Shown: piece by piece, positions 23,105 through 33,900 of the stretch
How positions within the stretch are numbered: position 1 is the first letter of the stretch
How the letters are laid out: each line of letters begins with the position of its first letter
Virus record (IMG/VR): IMGVR_UViG_3300025767_001290
Coordinates: 1 to 64,000 of that record
Length of the DNA: 64,000 nucleotides
Reading direction: 5' to 3' (one strand)
Source of the DNA: a virus
The notes under the pieces: model-generated
Database searches by the model: none
Told to the model about the DNA's origin: nothing
The model's input: the letters and a program-made list of their open reading frames with translations, nothing else
Program-made: the position numbers and the translations under genes

Positions 23105-24353
23105 GTAATAACTCTAGCAATTGGTGTTTAATTGAAAGATCATAAGTTTGACATCTATATTGTAAATGACATATATTATGTGTTAAAATTGGCAACATCT
23201 CAATGAGTATATTGTCTAATTCTTTAGAAGGTTTATTAAAAAAATCTTTAGCACTTTTAATACATGCGTACATTCTTTGTTCATTGTTAGTTATTGTGTC
23301 ATACGATTCGTCAATAAACTTATCAAAGGTAGCGTAACCTAAACTTTTTAAATTTTGCAATGCAAACGCTTCTCCTACAATAACAAATGGTTGCATAAAC
23401 ATTATAGGTTTAAAAATCTTTTCACTAAAAAAAGATCTGTCTATCGAGTAATCCTGATATGTTTCTGCTACTATGTGTAAATAGGAATTATAAAATTTAT
23501 CTACACGCTTGTCAATAACTGGATTTTCTGTTTCTGCATCTATTCCGTCTTTTATTACTAATGGTAACGACTTTTTTAAATTAATATTTTGGTATGTTTT
23601 GTATATTGTTGGTAATTGGGTTTTAAATATAGTTTCTTGATTTTCAAAATAATTATCACCCATTTGCCCATTTAGACCAAGGCTCATTAATCCTTGATGC
23701 CTTTTACTATATAGTAAGCTAACTGCTGCAATCCTAAAGTGATGAGGCCTGCGATTTAAATATAAAAATTTGTGTTCTCTTGAATCGCCTTCTAATATCT
23801 TATCAGTTCCTGCATATTGGAAACTATTTAAATCTTCGTACATAGTTTGACGTTCAAAAAAATTAAAATAAACTGATTTAATAGTAGTATTTTTTGATAA
23901 ATTTCCGTTTATAACAACAAAATCATCAGAAGATAATGATGAATACTTATCTATAATTGTATCTATTAGATCTTGCCAATAATGCCAGTTCCATCCTTCA
24001 TAAGGACACACAACAAGTATTTTACATTTTTTTTGTTGAATATCATTAAGAACAGATCCTGGGATTAAAATATGCTGGCCTATAACGCTACTAATACCGG
24101 ATATACTAACAATAATAGGAAAATAGTATTTTTCTTGGGTTATTCTATCTGTAAAAATTCTAAAAAAAGGTTTTCCGAACAGACCAAAATACCCTTCGTG
24201 ATCTTTCTGTGGGAAGAAAAATCTTTCTACATTGGTCCAGTCGTCGTATATGTTTGTATATTTATTTTGACCTTGGCCTGAAACAAATAAAGGAATTTTA
24301 TAATTAGTACTGCGTTTTAATAAACCAGATTTTCTTGCTGATTTTTTACTCAT
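23097..24353 (-). CDS. Fucosyltransferase-like glycosyltransferase
   Basis: The 418-aa protein has a lysine-rich N-terminus. A central EHKFLYLNRRPHHFRIAAVSLL segment (about 193-214) follows. The later FFSEKIFKPIMFMQPFVIVGE...LKSLGYATFDKF stretch (about 305-340) matches the donor-binding core of GT10-like fucosyltransferases (SEKIFxP...PFVIVGxxxxLxxLxxxGF.TF). The first half is not recognisable. It probably binds a nucleotide sugar such as GDP-fucose, but the exact donor is a guess. It overlaps the SGNH gene by 8 bp. Confidence 0.65.
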   Translation of the reverse strand: MSKKSARKSGLLKRSTNYKIPLFVSGQGQNKYTNIYDDWTNVERFFFPQKDHEGYFGLFGKPFFRIFTDRITQEKYYFPIIVSISGISSVIGQHILIPGSVLNDIQQKKCKILVVCPYEGWNWHYWQDLIDTIIDKYSSLSSDDFVVINGNLSKNTTIKSVYFNFFERQTMYEDLNSFQYAGTDKILEGDSREHKFLYLNRRPHHFRIAAVSLLYSKRHQGLMSLGLNGQMGDNYFENQETIFKTQLPTIYKTYQNINLKKSLPLVIKDGIDAETENPVIDKRVDKFYNSYLHIVAETYQDYSIDRSFFSEKIFKPIMFMQPFVIVGEAFALQNLKSLGYATFDKFIDESYDTITNNEQRMYACIKSAKDFFNKPSKELDNILIEMLPILTHNICHLQYRCQTYDLSIKHQLLELLHD

Positions 24354-24355
24354 GA

Positions 24356-25282
24356 TTATTCCTTATCAATAAATTTTAGATTGTTAGTCCTTGCCGGATG
24401 CTCATACACTGCTTTAAAGAACTTACTTTGTTGTGCATCTAATGGATTTACTGAAATAGGAATGTCTAACTCATCAATAAGGCTGTTACCTAGCCGTTGA
24501 ATTGATTCTAACAAGTTTCCATCATGTATGTGTACGCTAACTGTTTTATCCCAATACTCGTTTAAATATTTAAAGTCTCTTACTTGTACATAATCCCAGT
24601 CTGTACACATTGACATGTACAATCCTTCTCTAGCGCCATATATAGCCCATAGACCATTTTTAATATCTGCACCAATCATAGTCCAAATGTAAAGCCAATG
24701 TAAGCAGCGCCAGTGATTATTTTTAAGAGTGTCCGGAGTAAGACGCAAGCCTTGGTCAGTAGCAAGCTTTACTCCTTCTCTAAATCCCGCTCTCCATGCT
24801 TGTTGGGAGGTATGATTATTGTACACATCTGAGTAACAACTATTCATTTGAATATACTGCGCATCCCAGCAAAAATCTACTTGAGCATGCTTATTATTTG
24901 GATCAGCGTTTTCGTGTGTACGCATATTTAACACATACTTCTTAGGCCAACATTTAAGTCCACCGTTGCCGTACATTAATCCGTTTATTTCATTACGGCC
25001 CTTCCAACTAATCACGGTATTTTTTAAGTCGCCATGCTCGTTAAAATCTAGTGTTTGATTTAAAAAATCTTGTCTAACAATATTGTCGGCGTCTACTGTA
25101 ATAAATCTATCTGTTTCACTTAATTCTGCACAGGCTTTATGTGCTGCATCACTACCTTCTACTCCGTGTACACGCTTTGCCCAAGGTACTTTCTTACACA
25201 AATCTGCATAGTTTTGTTCTGCATTAGGTTCGTCGTACGACAGATATATAATATCATAGTCTGTAACTCTAAATTTATTCAT
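24356..25282 (-). CDS. GT-A glycosyltransferase (pair 1, long member)
   Basis: The 308-aa protein opens YDIIYLSYDEPNAEQNYADL, has DAD at 64-66 (ITVDADNIV), and a NGLMYGNGGLKCWP block. It is homologous to the 222-aa protein at 20574-21242 but carries an additional C-terminal region of about 90 residues (DWDYVQVRDFKYLNEYW...). Its stop is 2 bp before the start of the fucosyltransferase-like gene, and its start overlaps the end of the unknown 25275-25895 gene by 8 bp. Confidence 0.78.
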   Translation of the reverse strand: MNKFRVTDYDIIYLSYDEPNAEQNYADLCKKVPWAKRVHGVEGSDAAHKACAELSETDRFITVDADNIVRQDFLNQTLDFNEHGDLKNTVISWKGRNEINGLMYGNGGLKCWPKKYVLNMRTHENADPNNKHAQVDFCWDAQYIQMNSCYSDVYNNHTSQQAWRAGFREGVKLATDQGLRLTPDTLKNNHWRCLHWLYIWTMIGADIKNGLWAIYGAREGLYMSMCTDWDYVQVRDFKYLNEYWDKTVSVHIHDGNLLESIQRLGNSLIDELDIPISVNPLDAQQSKFFKAVYEHPARTNNLKFIDKE

Positions 25283-25895
25283 TTATAATCTCATAGCTGT
25301 AAGTATCAAAATATTTAAAAGTGTATATACTAACATTGTCCATATTTTTAGGAATATTAATCTGTTCACTAATGTCAACTTCTGGGTTAGATAATAAATC
25401 GTATAATTCAATTTTGAACATATCAATTAATATATTAGGATCATTCTTTTTAGTAATACTAAAACTAAATCGTATATTATCAACCACTGACTTCATTGAT
25501 CTAAAATAATCTTGATGCCGAGGAGAAAGGCAAACTGTCCAATTCTTAGTGCCGCATTTGATTATTAAATCAGCGTCACGTGAATACTTAGGCACATTAT
25601 GTAATTTATCAGTAATATTTACTATCTTATGAGGAGAATTTTCTTGGAGTTCTAATTCTCGTGTTTTAATATTAAACATTATTCTATAGCTAGATAAATC
25701 TTTTTTTCCTAATAAAATATCAGTTACTTTATCCGACGAGACTTCTAAACACTCATAACCTTCTTCAAGAAAGCTAATGTTAGAAATTCTCTGAATCTCT
25801 CCAGTTGCTTTGTGATAATATACAAACTTAGTATCGTTACTAGCTGAATCTATTGATAAAGTTTTAAAAAATGCTGGCAAAGTATCAGTTGTCAT
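25275..25895 (-). CDS. Unknown protein in the glycosyltransferase block
   Basis: I do not recognise this 206-aa protein. Residues 20-95 look beta-rich, with short charged turns (FVYYHKATGEIQRI, YRIMFNIKTRELELQ). Residues 103-150 contain DADLIIKCGTKNWTVCLSPRHQDY. There is no signal peptide, membrane span or catalytic motif. It overlaps the GT-A genes on both sides (11 bp upstream, 8 bp downstream), so it is translated with them and may be an accessory or scaffold protein. The similar 'Kxxxxxxx'-rich composition is shared with its neighbours. Confidence 0.65.
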   Translation of the reverse strand: MTTDTLPAFFKTLSIDSASNDTKFVYYHKATGEIQRISNISFLEEGYECLEVSSDKVTDILLGKKDLSSYRIMFNIKTRELELQENSPHKIVNITDKLHNVPKYSRDADLIIKCGTKNWTVCLSPRHQDYFRSMKSVVDNIRFSFSITKKNDPNILIDMFKIELYDLLSNPEVDISEQINIPKNMDNVSIYTFKYFDTYSYEIINE

Positions 25896-26739
25896 TATAT
25901 AATTCCTTATAATAAGAAAATAACATGTGTGGCTTTACAAAATCGTTTTCTGTATAATGCAATATTCCTGTTTGTTGGTAATTGCCTATTTTAAGTCCAG
26001 CATTATTATTAAAATATGTACCTACACAATCTTGCCATTTATCTTTGTTAGAATACCAATTTTGTATGTTAGGTTTCATATGAGTAAAGGATGGAAATTT
26101 TACAATCTTGTTTGAAATTTTATCTTCACAATTTAAAATAAGTGTAACAATTGCAGCACATACATCAATACTACACTGCGTAGGTTTATCATGTTTAATA
26201 AAAATTTCATAAAACTTTTGCCAGTTTTGTACTACTAATTCTAACCATGTATAAAATTCTAATGCAAAGTCTGATTTTTCAAAATAATGAAAGCCACTAT
26301 ATAAATTTGGCAAATTGTTATTTACAAAGGCTTTCCTATAATAATCTCCAGTAACTTCGTCGCCGCGATAAGTATGTACCTTGGTAGTAAAAAATACTTC
26401 GTAGTTAGATAAAAAAGTCCACCAGGTTGATATATCTTGGAGCACCAACATATCTGTGTCCATTACTATAGTCTGATCATACGGAGAACAGTGATAAAGT
26501 TTCCATCTATTTTCAATTTTCCATTCAGTGTCTATTGCTGAGTCGTCCCACGGAATACTGATAATCTCATCAAATAGATTTTTATAAATTGCAGAAATGT
26601 TATCATTAGTTACAATACTAATTTTACAATTAGTATTAGTAAATTTTAAACTTAATGCTAAAAGACAAGCCTGTTGAACATAGTCAGTAGTCTCGTTGTT
26701 TTGTGCAAGTACTACTATTCCCTTAGTTTTGTTCATCAT
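25885..26739 (-). CDS. GT-A glycosyltransferase (pair 2, member A)
   Basis: The 284-aa protein opens KGIVVLAQNNETTDYVQQA, and has DTD at 94-96 (QTIVMDTDML) as the metal/nucleotide-sugar motif. An LPNLYSGFHYF acceptor-side segment follows. It is a clear paralogue of the next gene upstream (26723-27571): both open KGxxxxAxNNxxxDYxxQA, share a YDxTxxxDTDxxxxxD core, and are nearly equal in length. The overlap between them is 17 bp. It is GT8-like in outline, but the family is not certain. Confidence 0.72.
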   Translation of the reverse strand: MMNKTKGIVVLAQNNETTDYVQQACLLALSLKFTNTNCKISIVTNDNISAIYKNLFDEIISIPWDDSAIDTEWKIENRWKLYHCSPYDQTIVMDTDMLVLQDISTWWTFLSNYEVFFTTKVHTYRGDEVTGDYYRKAFVNNNLPNLYSGFHYFEKSDFALEFYTWLELVVQNWQKFYEIFIKHDKPTQCSIDVCAAIVTLILNCEDKISNKIVKFPSFTHMKPNIQNWYSNKDKWQDCVGTYFNNNAGLKIGNYQQTGILHYTENDFVKPHMLFSYYKELYNDN

Positions 26740-27571
26740 TAATTATCCGTTCTAAACTAAACTTATTCATTACGTGTATACTCTGTCCTTGTGTTTTTAC
26801 AGCAGTATATTCTCCCACATAATCCTTTTTTTCGACTAAAAATATAAAGTTATCGTCTGCTAATTTCCACAATATATCTTTGTCTGTTGTATACATGTGC
26901 TTTCCTGGTAAAGGCGATACGTAGTCGCCTGTCATAAATCCATTTAATATATGAATTGCAATACTAAATGCAAAGTCATTCCTAAACAAGCTTGAAGATA
27001 ATTGATATACAGATACATAATGACTCCAATTATCTTGTATATGTTTTACTAAATTAAAAAATAATTCATTGTTAGATGTTTTTCTAAAAAATACAACAGT
27101 TGCCCAGTAGAAGTCAACACTATACTCACTTATGTGTGTAAACTCTCTACTATCTCGTATATTTGCAACATCTTGCGATTTTGAAAACATTTGTAAATCG
27201 CTTGCACTTTCAAAACATGACTTAAATAAGTCATTAGAAATAATGTAGTCAGTATCTAATAATAATGTTTCATCATATGGACTAAGATCGTATGCATTTA
27301 TTCTATAATTATTTTTAAAATTAAGTGTTTTAGATGCAAGAGTGCCGTCGTAATATTTTCTAGTATTGTTATCGTCTGTATTATAATCAATAGCTATAAT
27401 TTCATCAAACACTGTGTGCTCTAATGAGCCGTTTATATAGTCAACACTATCAGTAATAACACTTGTAGGTATATTAAGATGTTGTTTAATTCGTTTAGCT
27501 AAGAAAACTGCTTGCTTGGCATAATCAAGTTCGCCGTTGTTTCTTGCAATAAGCAATGCGCCTTTAGTCAA
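26723..27571 (-). CDS. GT-A glycosyltransferase (pair 2, member B)
   Basis: The 282-aa protein opens KGALLIARNNGELDYAKQA and has DTD at 106-108 (TLLLDTDYI), plus a VDFYWATVVFFRKT segment in the position of the acceptor loop. It is the tandem paralogue of the 25885-26739 protein; the two probably arose by duplication and then diverged in the acceptor half. It overlaps the 27564-27923 gene by 8 bp. Confidence 0.72.
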   Translation of the reverse strand: MTKGALLIARNNGELDYAKQAVFLAKRIKQHLNIPTSVITDSVDYINGSLEHTVFDEIIAIDYNTDDNNTRKYYDGTLASKTLNFKNNYRINAYDLSPYDETLLLDTDYIISNDLFKSCFESASDLQMFSKSQDVANIRDSREFTHISEYSVDFYWATVVFFRKTSNNELFFNLVKHIQDNWSHYVSVYQLSSSLFRNDFAFSIAIHILNGFMTGDYVSPLPGKHMYTTDKDILWKLADDNFIFLVEKKDYVGEYTAVKTQGQSIHVMNKFSLERIINDEQN

Positions 27572-27923
27572 TGTCTATTCCTACTAACGCTTCAACTGAA
27601 CGTTGTTTTTTTAAAATGTTATATTTTGTATGATACCTATTAGATGCAGAAAAATAACAATCCATCACATCTTCATAGAATTTAGCAAGGTCTTCAATTT
27701 TAATCGGAATGTTGTTATCGTCTGTTAGAACTACATCTTCAGTATTTTCAGCATTTACTAGTAAGCCAACAAATGTAATTAACTCTTTAGTAATAGTAAA
27801 TTGGCCACCGTCGAAGTAGTGTAATAAATTTTCTTCATATTCTTCGTTTAACAGACGTTTTTGATTGTTGAGGGTAACTATGTAATTTGAAAAATCAATT
27901 GCTTTTTCTAGACGTTCGTCCAT
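27564..27923 (-). CDS. Conserved T4-like phage protein, function unknown
   Basis: The 119-aa protein begins MDERLEKAIDFSNYIVTLNNQKRLL and contains a DGGQFTITKELITFV segment that I recognise from small conserved proteins of T4-like marine phages. It is likely mostly helical. It is the first gene of the minus-strand biosynthetic block, read from the sigma-70-type promoter at 27949-27977 and an AAGGAG ribosome binding site. A conserved phage gene at the head of the glycosyltransferase operon suggests the block was inserted behind it. Confidence 0.75.
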   Translation of the reverse strand: MDERLEKAIDFSNYIVTLNNQKRLLNEEYEENLLHYFDGGQFTITKELITFVGLLVNAENTEDVVLTDDNNIPIKIEDLAKFYEDVMDCYFSASNRYHTKYNILKKQRSVEALVGIDID

Positions 27924-27948
27924 AGAGGATCTCCTTGTATTATATAAT

Positions 27949-27977
27949 AGTATATAACACTTTTAGAGATTTGTCAA
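27949..27977 (-). promoter_or_regulatory. Strong sigma-70-type promoter for the minus-strand biosynthetic block
   Basis: Read on the minus strand, TTGACA (27977-27972), a 17-bp spacer and TATACT (27954-27949) match host sigma-70 consensus 11/12. The downstream AAGGAG and ATG at 27923 leave a normal leader of about 20 nt. It sits between the end of the 2015-aa virion gene and the block, and no terminator separates them. Confidence 0.8.
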
Positions 27978-27996
27978 ATTATATCTGGCTTACTTT

Positions 27997-30900
27997 TTAA
28001 TCAGCGATGCCACCTACAGTCCAGCTTGTTGAATCAGACTGTCCACCGCTGTAGATTGCGCCGAAATAAGTGCCTGCGGGCAATGCTGCACTAATTGAGT
28101 CAGAACCGGAAGAATTGAAAGTGCCGCCACCGCTGCCGCCGCCGCCCAGGGCCCATCCATAAGAAGCACCCGGAGTTCCAGTAAAATAAGCTGTACATAA
28201 TGATGTTGACCCGTTATACGGTCCTACAAATACACTTATTGTTACAGGGTAGCTTAGTGGTGGAGTATATCCGCATGTTGGGCTGTTTGCTGTAGTACGT
28301 GTAGTTGATCCGCCGCTTCCGTCGGCTATTTGCTCAACTAATGTAGTTCCACTACAGTTAGAACTAAGCACTGTTCCAGCTGCTGGCGGTGGGGGTGTGT
28401 ATCCACAAGATATACTATTTGTTTGAATAATTGCGTATGTGTCTGGACCGTAGCCGCCGGAGTAAATGCCCCATTGTGTTGTACCAACACAATATGTACT
28501 TAATAGTGTGCCAACAGCCGGTGGTACCTCAGGAGCATTATTAACTGTGACTGATGCAGAAGCTGTGCCGCCAGCAGTTGTTATAGTAGCTGACCATATA
28601 CCTACGACTCCTAATGTGCTTGTATAACTACCAGTAAGATCACTGAATGTAGTAGTTCCACCATCGGCAGCTGTAACAACTATACTTGCAGGGCTTACTC
28701 CGTTTGCAGTCCACGTCAGTGTATACTGGGTAACATTAATAATTCCAACTTGAGGACCAAAACTAATACTCGGTGCTAGCGGAGCTGGTGCTGTTACTGT
28801 AATCGGAGCAGTATCAGTAACAGTGCCACCTGCATTAGAAGCTGTTAATGTTGTATTAAAGTTTCCGGCGCTAAGATACGGTCCATTTGCCCGTGTGCCT
28901 GATGGTCCTAAACTGTAGGTTCCAGTATCACCAGTTACTACTATTGATGTTGCGCCTGTAACATCCCAATACAGTGTATTAGAATCACCTACTTCTATCG
29001 ACGACGGGCTCCAATAAAAAGAATTAATTACTGGCGGCGGTGTCGGCGCTACGTATCCGCATGTTGGGCTGTTTGGTGTTTCGACTCTATTCGATCCACC
29101 GCTGCCGTCAGCTATTTGCTGAACTAATGTAGTTCCACTACAGTTAGAAGTAAGCACTGTTCCAGCTGCTGGCGCTGCTGATACCGATGTCAAGTCAGGC
29201 GTGGCTGCTACTGACAGTTGTTCATTGGAATTTCCTCTATACAATACTAGCATACCTGCTGTATGTGTTCCAGTAGTAGTAGCAGTTGCACTAAGTGTGT
29301 GAGGACTTATTGATTGGGAAGATGCTATAAAAGTATTGCTAGGGTCTCGTATATAACTAACACTACTATATGTTCCGCCGGCACTATCCGGATTAACTGC
29401 TGCCTGAATAGTTTCACCAACTGTGTATGTAGCCGACAGGAACTGTATTATTGGATCAGGTGTTGGGGCTTGAGGGCTTACATTGATCGCTGCTTCAGCA
29501 TACCCTTGTCCTGCTGAATTAATCGCTGTTATATCAGCTGACCATTGGCCCACGACTCCTAGTGGAGCAGTTTCACTTCCAGTTAGCCCCGTTAGAGTAG
29601 CAATCTCGCCGAGGGGATTTACTACTACAATCGATGCACTAGTAGCACCAGCGCCTGCATTCCAACTCAAAGTAACACTAGTAGTGTTAAGAATTGCCGA
29701 ACTAGGGCTCCAAATAATCGTCGGTACTGGCACTTCAACCGGCGCAGCTATTCCTGCTAGTGTATAATTAAGAGAGTTATACCCTGCGGCATAAGACGCT
29801 ATATTGCCCAACGAAACAGAAGCATACGTAGACAAAGTATTGTCACTCCGTGTATAACTAAATGTTCCATTGCCGGCACCGTCTAACGTGCCGCTAGATG
29901 CGGCGCCGCCAGCTGCATTGTTTGTTGAAGCCCAGGCGTAAGAACTGTTTGGTAACGCTCCAGTGATTAACCCGCTGACTGGTTCATATGTATTTGGTTG
30001 AATTAAGGTAAGATTAGGCGTTAGTAGCGGCGGTGGCTCATTTTGAACTACTACTGAAAACGCACCGTTAGTGTCCGGAGAAGGAACAGCTATAACATAG
30101 TTAAAAGTGCCAGCTGTAGAATAAGCACTTGATACAGTATATCTTCCTTCGCTATTAAAACTAACACCAGATACAGGATGAGGTCCTGTAATATTAAAGC
30201 TGCCGCCCGGGCGGCCTCCCGAGACAGTTAACGTAGTAAGTTCATTTATGTAAGGACTTGGTGGAGATACTGATGCAGTCGGAGTATATACTTGTTGCAC
30301 AGTTATTGAAGCTGAAGCTGTTCCGCTACAGAAGTTTTCTGTAGCTGTGTATGTATAAGTTGCTGGAGAACCTGCAGTAAAGTTAAATGATGCAACTCCG
30401 CTGCCGTTAAAGCTTAATGCTGGAAAAGGACCCATTGCACCATTTTGTCCCCAGGAGAACGTGCCTCCAGGATAGCCACCACTGATTGTTACTGCTACAC
30501 TATCTCCTGGTAGCGCTGAGCTAGCCATTGATATTGATAATACTGGACATATTTTTACGGTTGCTGTAGCAGTACTCGGCGATCCAACGGGGAACGTGCC
30601 AACATATGTAAAATCACCTGGTAATGTGTGCAGTGAGCTTCGAGTATATGAGCCGCTGCTATTTAATGTATAAGTGCTGCCAACTTGATTATAATTAGGT
30701 ACTGATGCTGCGGTATATGTTACTGTTGTGTTTGGTGTGCCTGTGGAATTAAAGGTAAACAGAGAACCAACTGGAACTGAGCTTGGCGTAATTACAAAAG
30801 TGTTAGCTATTGGTTGATCTGTAAGTGTCCATGTTGCATAAGAAGGAACACCAGTTTCATCCGATAATTTAAAACTTTCAGTTCCTTCAATATTGCTATC

Positions 30901-33900
30901 AACTACTGATGTAATAGTTGCTGTAGCAGTACGGAATACATTATCCTGTGCTGTACTTAATCCACTAAATGTAATTCCGTTGCCACCAGTGGAATATTCA
31001 GACCCAACTGGATCACCTATACTTGGATTTCTATAGAATCTCAAAGATTGTGTACTAGCAGTAGCATTCTTATATCTTAAGGAGAATGTAATAGTATCAC
31101 CTTCAGTATACGAAGTTCCGTTAGGAAGGCTTACACTAAAAACAGGTTCAATAAGTGTTGTTGTAAGTTGCCCGCTTGCTATAGCAGTTTGCCCGTCTGG
31201 TGTGCTTGCAATAACTTGCCAATTCGCAGTGCCTTCATCTGTAAATGTAACATAGTCAGTATTTGCATTGACATAAAGAGCATCTGGTGTTAATCCGTTA
31301 TCATAAGTTACTGCAAGGCCATCGGGCAAAGCATTACCTGTGATAAGATAATCTACCTGTGTGGCATTTGAAGATTGGTAATATAATGTTGCAGGAGTTC
31401 CGACTACTGGACTTGGAGGACTAAATCCTGCACTTGTAATAACTGGCGCAGCCCAAGCTGTTGTTGTTCCTGTAAAATAATGTCTATCAAGTATAGGGGA
31501 TCCGCTTGTGCCAGATCCCTGGTACAAGTAAAGCTGTCCAAACACATCTGCAGCAGGTGTGTTTGGACCATTTGTAGCAGTTACAGATATTGTTATTGTT
31601 TCAGATTGGCTAGGTGTTATACTAAACGTATGCCTTGCTCCGCCGCCGGCAACAGCAACGGCACTTCCGTTTATAGTAACGTTCCATGTATTATACCAGC
31701 TTGCTATTAAGACAGTAAGCTCAACTGCTGTATTATCCGGCGCACTAGTTAACGACACGCTTGTAGTCCAAGTTGTAGTTTCTGTTGGGGCTATACTAAA
31801 TGTATGAGCATTGCCAAATCTCCCGCTGGAAAATTGCGCTTCAACTGGAGGGTTTGGACTTGTATCATCAACACTAACTATTCTAGTTTGAGACTGAGTA
31901 GTTGGACTGCTTGCCAAATATGTCCTAGTTCCAAATTGTTCCGTACCCTCTGTTGTTGAGTCAGCTCTTATAGATCGTGTAAATGAGTATGTGCCATCAC
32001 CTGTGTTAGGACTGTTAGTGATAGTAACCGGTGCTGTGCCGGTTGTACCGTTGATGAAATCATTGGCATTCATCTCATCGCCAACTTGTTGCCAAGATAC
32101 TGAGCCAGTGGTTGACTCCCAACCTGTTACTGTTCCGCTAAATGTAAATGTATTAGAAGTAGTTTCGTTGCCTATTACCTTATCAACATTAAGCGTAGTG
32201 TTGATATTTGGCGTTAGTGGCACAGGTACACCTGCACCTGTCCAATATACTTTATAAGATGGGCCGGCTCCAGTAGCTTCAAGGATTGTGAAATGAAATT
32301 GTCTATTTACAGAAGCAAAGTCTAAGATTGAGGTCGGTGTAACACTAATCGGAACAGTAATCGATTGTCCTGCTGCAAGATTATAATTTTTAGTAGCAGT
32401 TGTAGCACTTGATACATCGTCAACAGACACTTCCCATGCCGATGGCCTAGCGGTTTCTTGAACTGTTACTACTCCCGATCGAACACCAGATGGTGCTGTA
32501 ATTGTAATATTAGTAGTTGCTGTTGTGTTAATTACAACATCGCCAATGTCCCATGCAGTGTTTTGTATAGAATAAGATGATGGAGATATAGTAAATGTAA
32601 ACGGTGGAACCCAACCACACGTTGCACTATTTGCTTCAATTAGTTGATTATAAGTTCCGCCTGATCCATTTGCATAAGTCCCGTATAAATCATCGCCACT
32701 ACAATATTGATTTAATAATGTGCCAGCAGCAGGCGGCGTTAACGAAGTATCGTTAATATTTACACTAATAGTAGATGCTCCATTATTTAATGCTAGTGTA
32801 AGAGTCTCAGTTCCTTCAGTTAATAGATCATTAGCAAAAGTAATAGTTACTGTATTATTAGTTCCTACTACAAAAGATCCTTGCAGCGGAACATTTATGT
32901 CACTTGTAGTTACTCCAGTAATTGTATACGGTATAGTCGTTCCATTAGAAACATTTGTAGTTACTAATGTTATTGTTGCCGAACTTCCTTCACTTGCTAA
33001 TGTTGCCGACCTTGATAGACTATATGACGGAACTGGAGGTGTATTTGCACTTAGATTAACAATATTACTACCCGAAGGCAACTGTTCAGCTTCTATTACT
33101 ACAGTGTTATGTGATAATCCGTTAATAGTAACAGTGCCGTCTGGAACTAATAACGAAGCACTACTAGTCCAATCTCCATATAGCGGCTCATCTATAGAGT
33201 AGCCTCCTGGGTTTGGATCTGTAAATAATACTTTAAACTGGATTGTACGTGTACCGGTTTGTAATGCATATAATTCATATGCACTTTGTGAATATGTTGT
33301 GCCGGCATCTTTTCTATAACATAATTGATATGTACTCGTTAGGGAGTTATTACCAATGTTACTTGCAGATCCTACACTAGAATTACTGTAAGTATCATCT
33401 GCTGTGAAACTAACAACTCCCATAGCAGCCATAGAAGATTGCCAATCAGCTGTCTTTTGTTGAGCTCCTGTATATGCTACTTGAGCATTAAATCGTATTT
33501 CGCCGCCTGCGTTAAAGAAATGCCTGCGATCTTCTACAGTAGGGAATGTTACAGTAAATATTTGATTAAGAAAGCTAGTCCATGATCCGCTTACATTAGT
33601 ATAATATGTACTTGATATCGGAGTGTTAGCTGATGTTGTTAGAGTCGTTGTTGATGCTTGCGTTGTAATATCAATATCAAAGCGATCTAATTCTATAGTA
33701 GTCATTAATGACTCAAGAGCACTAATGTATGCTTCTTCTACTTTATCAGTGTTAGCTGCATTAGTTTCAAAATCACCAATTACAAAATCATCTATAGTAA
33801 CTGCTGCGGCACCAACTTGATGTGCTCTACATCGAACAATATCAATATACAAGTCTTCGTATTGTTGCGCTGAAATCTTATCCGAGTTTGGGATTGTGTT

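Noticed and set aside
24259-24266. An AATAAATA octamer on the minus strand
   Set aside because: It is inside the fucosyltransferase-like coding sequence, after the start codon, with no start placed correctly for it.
3120-27571. A RiPP-type pathway with a precursor peptide
   Set aside because: Radical SAM and SPASM-like proteins suggested it, but no short ORF with a ribosome binding site and a leader/core layout is visible in the small gaps; the 8-residue micro-ORF at 10005 is too short.
3120-27571. The block as host chromosomal DNA joined by misassembly
   Set aside because: Genes overlap continuously, composition matches the phage genes on both sides, a conserved phage-type gene (27564-27923) is in the same operon as the glycosyltransferases, and late-type octamers occur within it. 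Read-level data would settle it.
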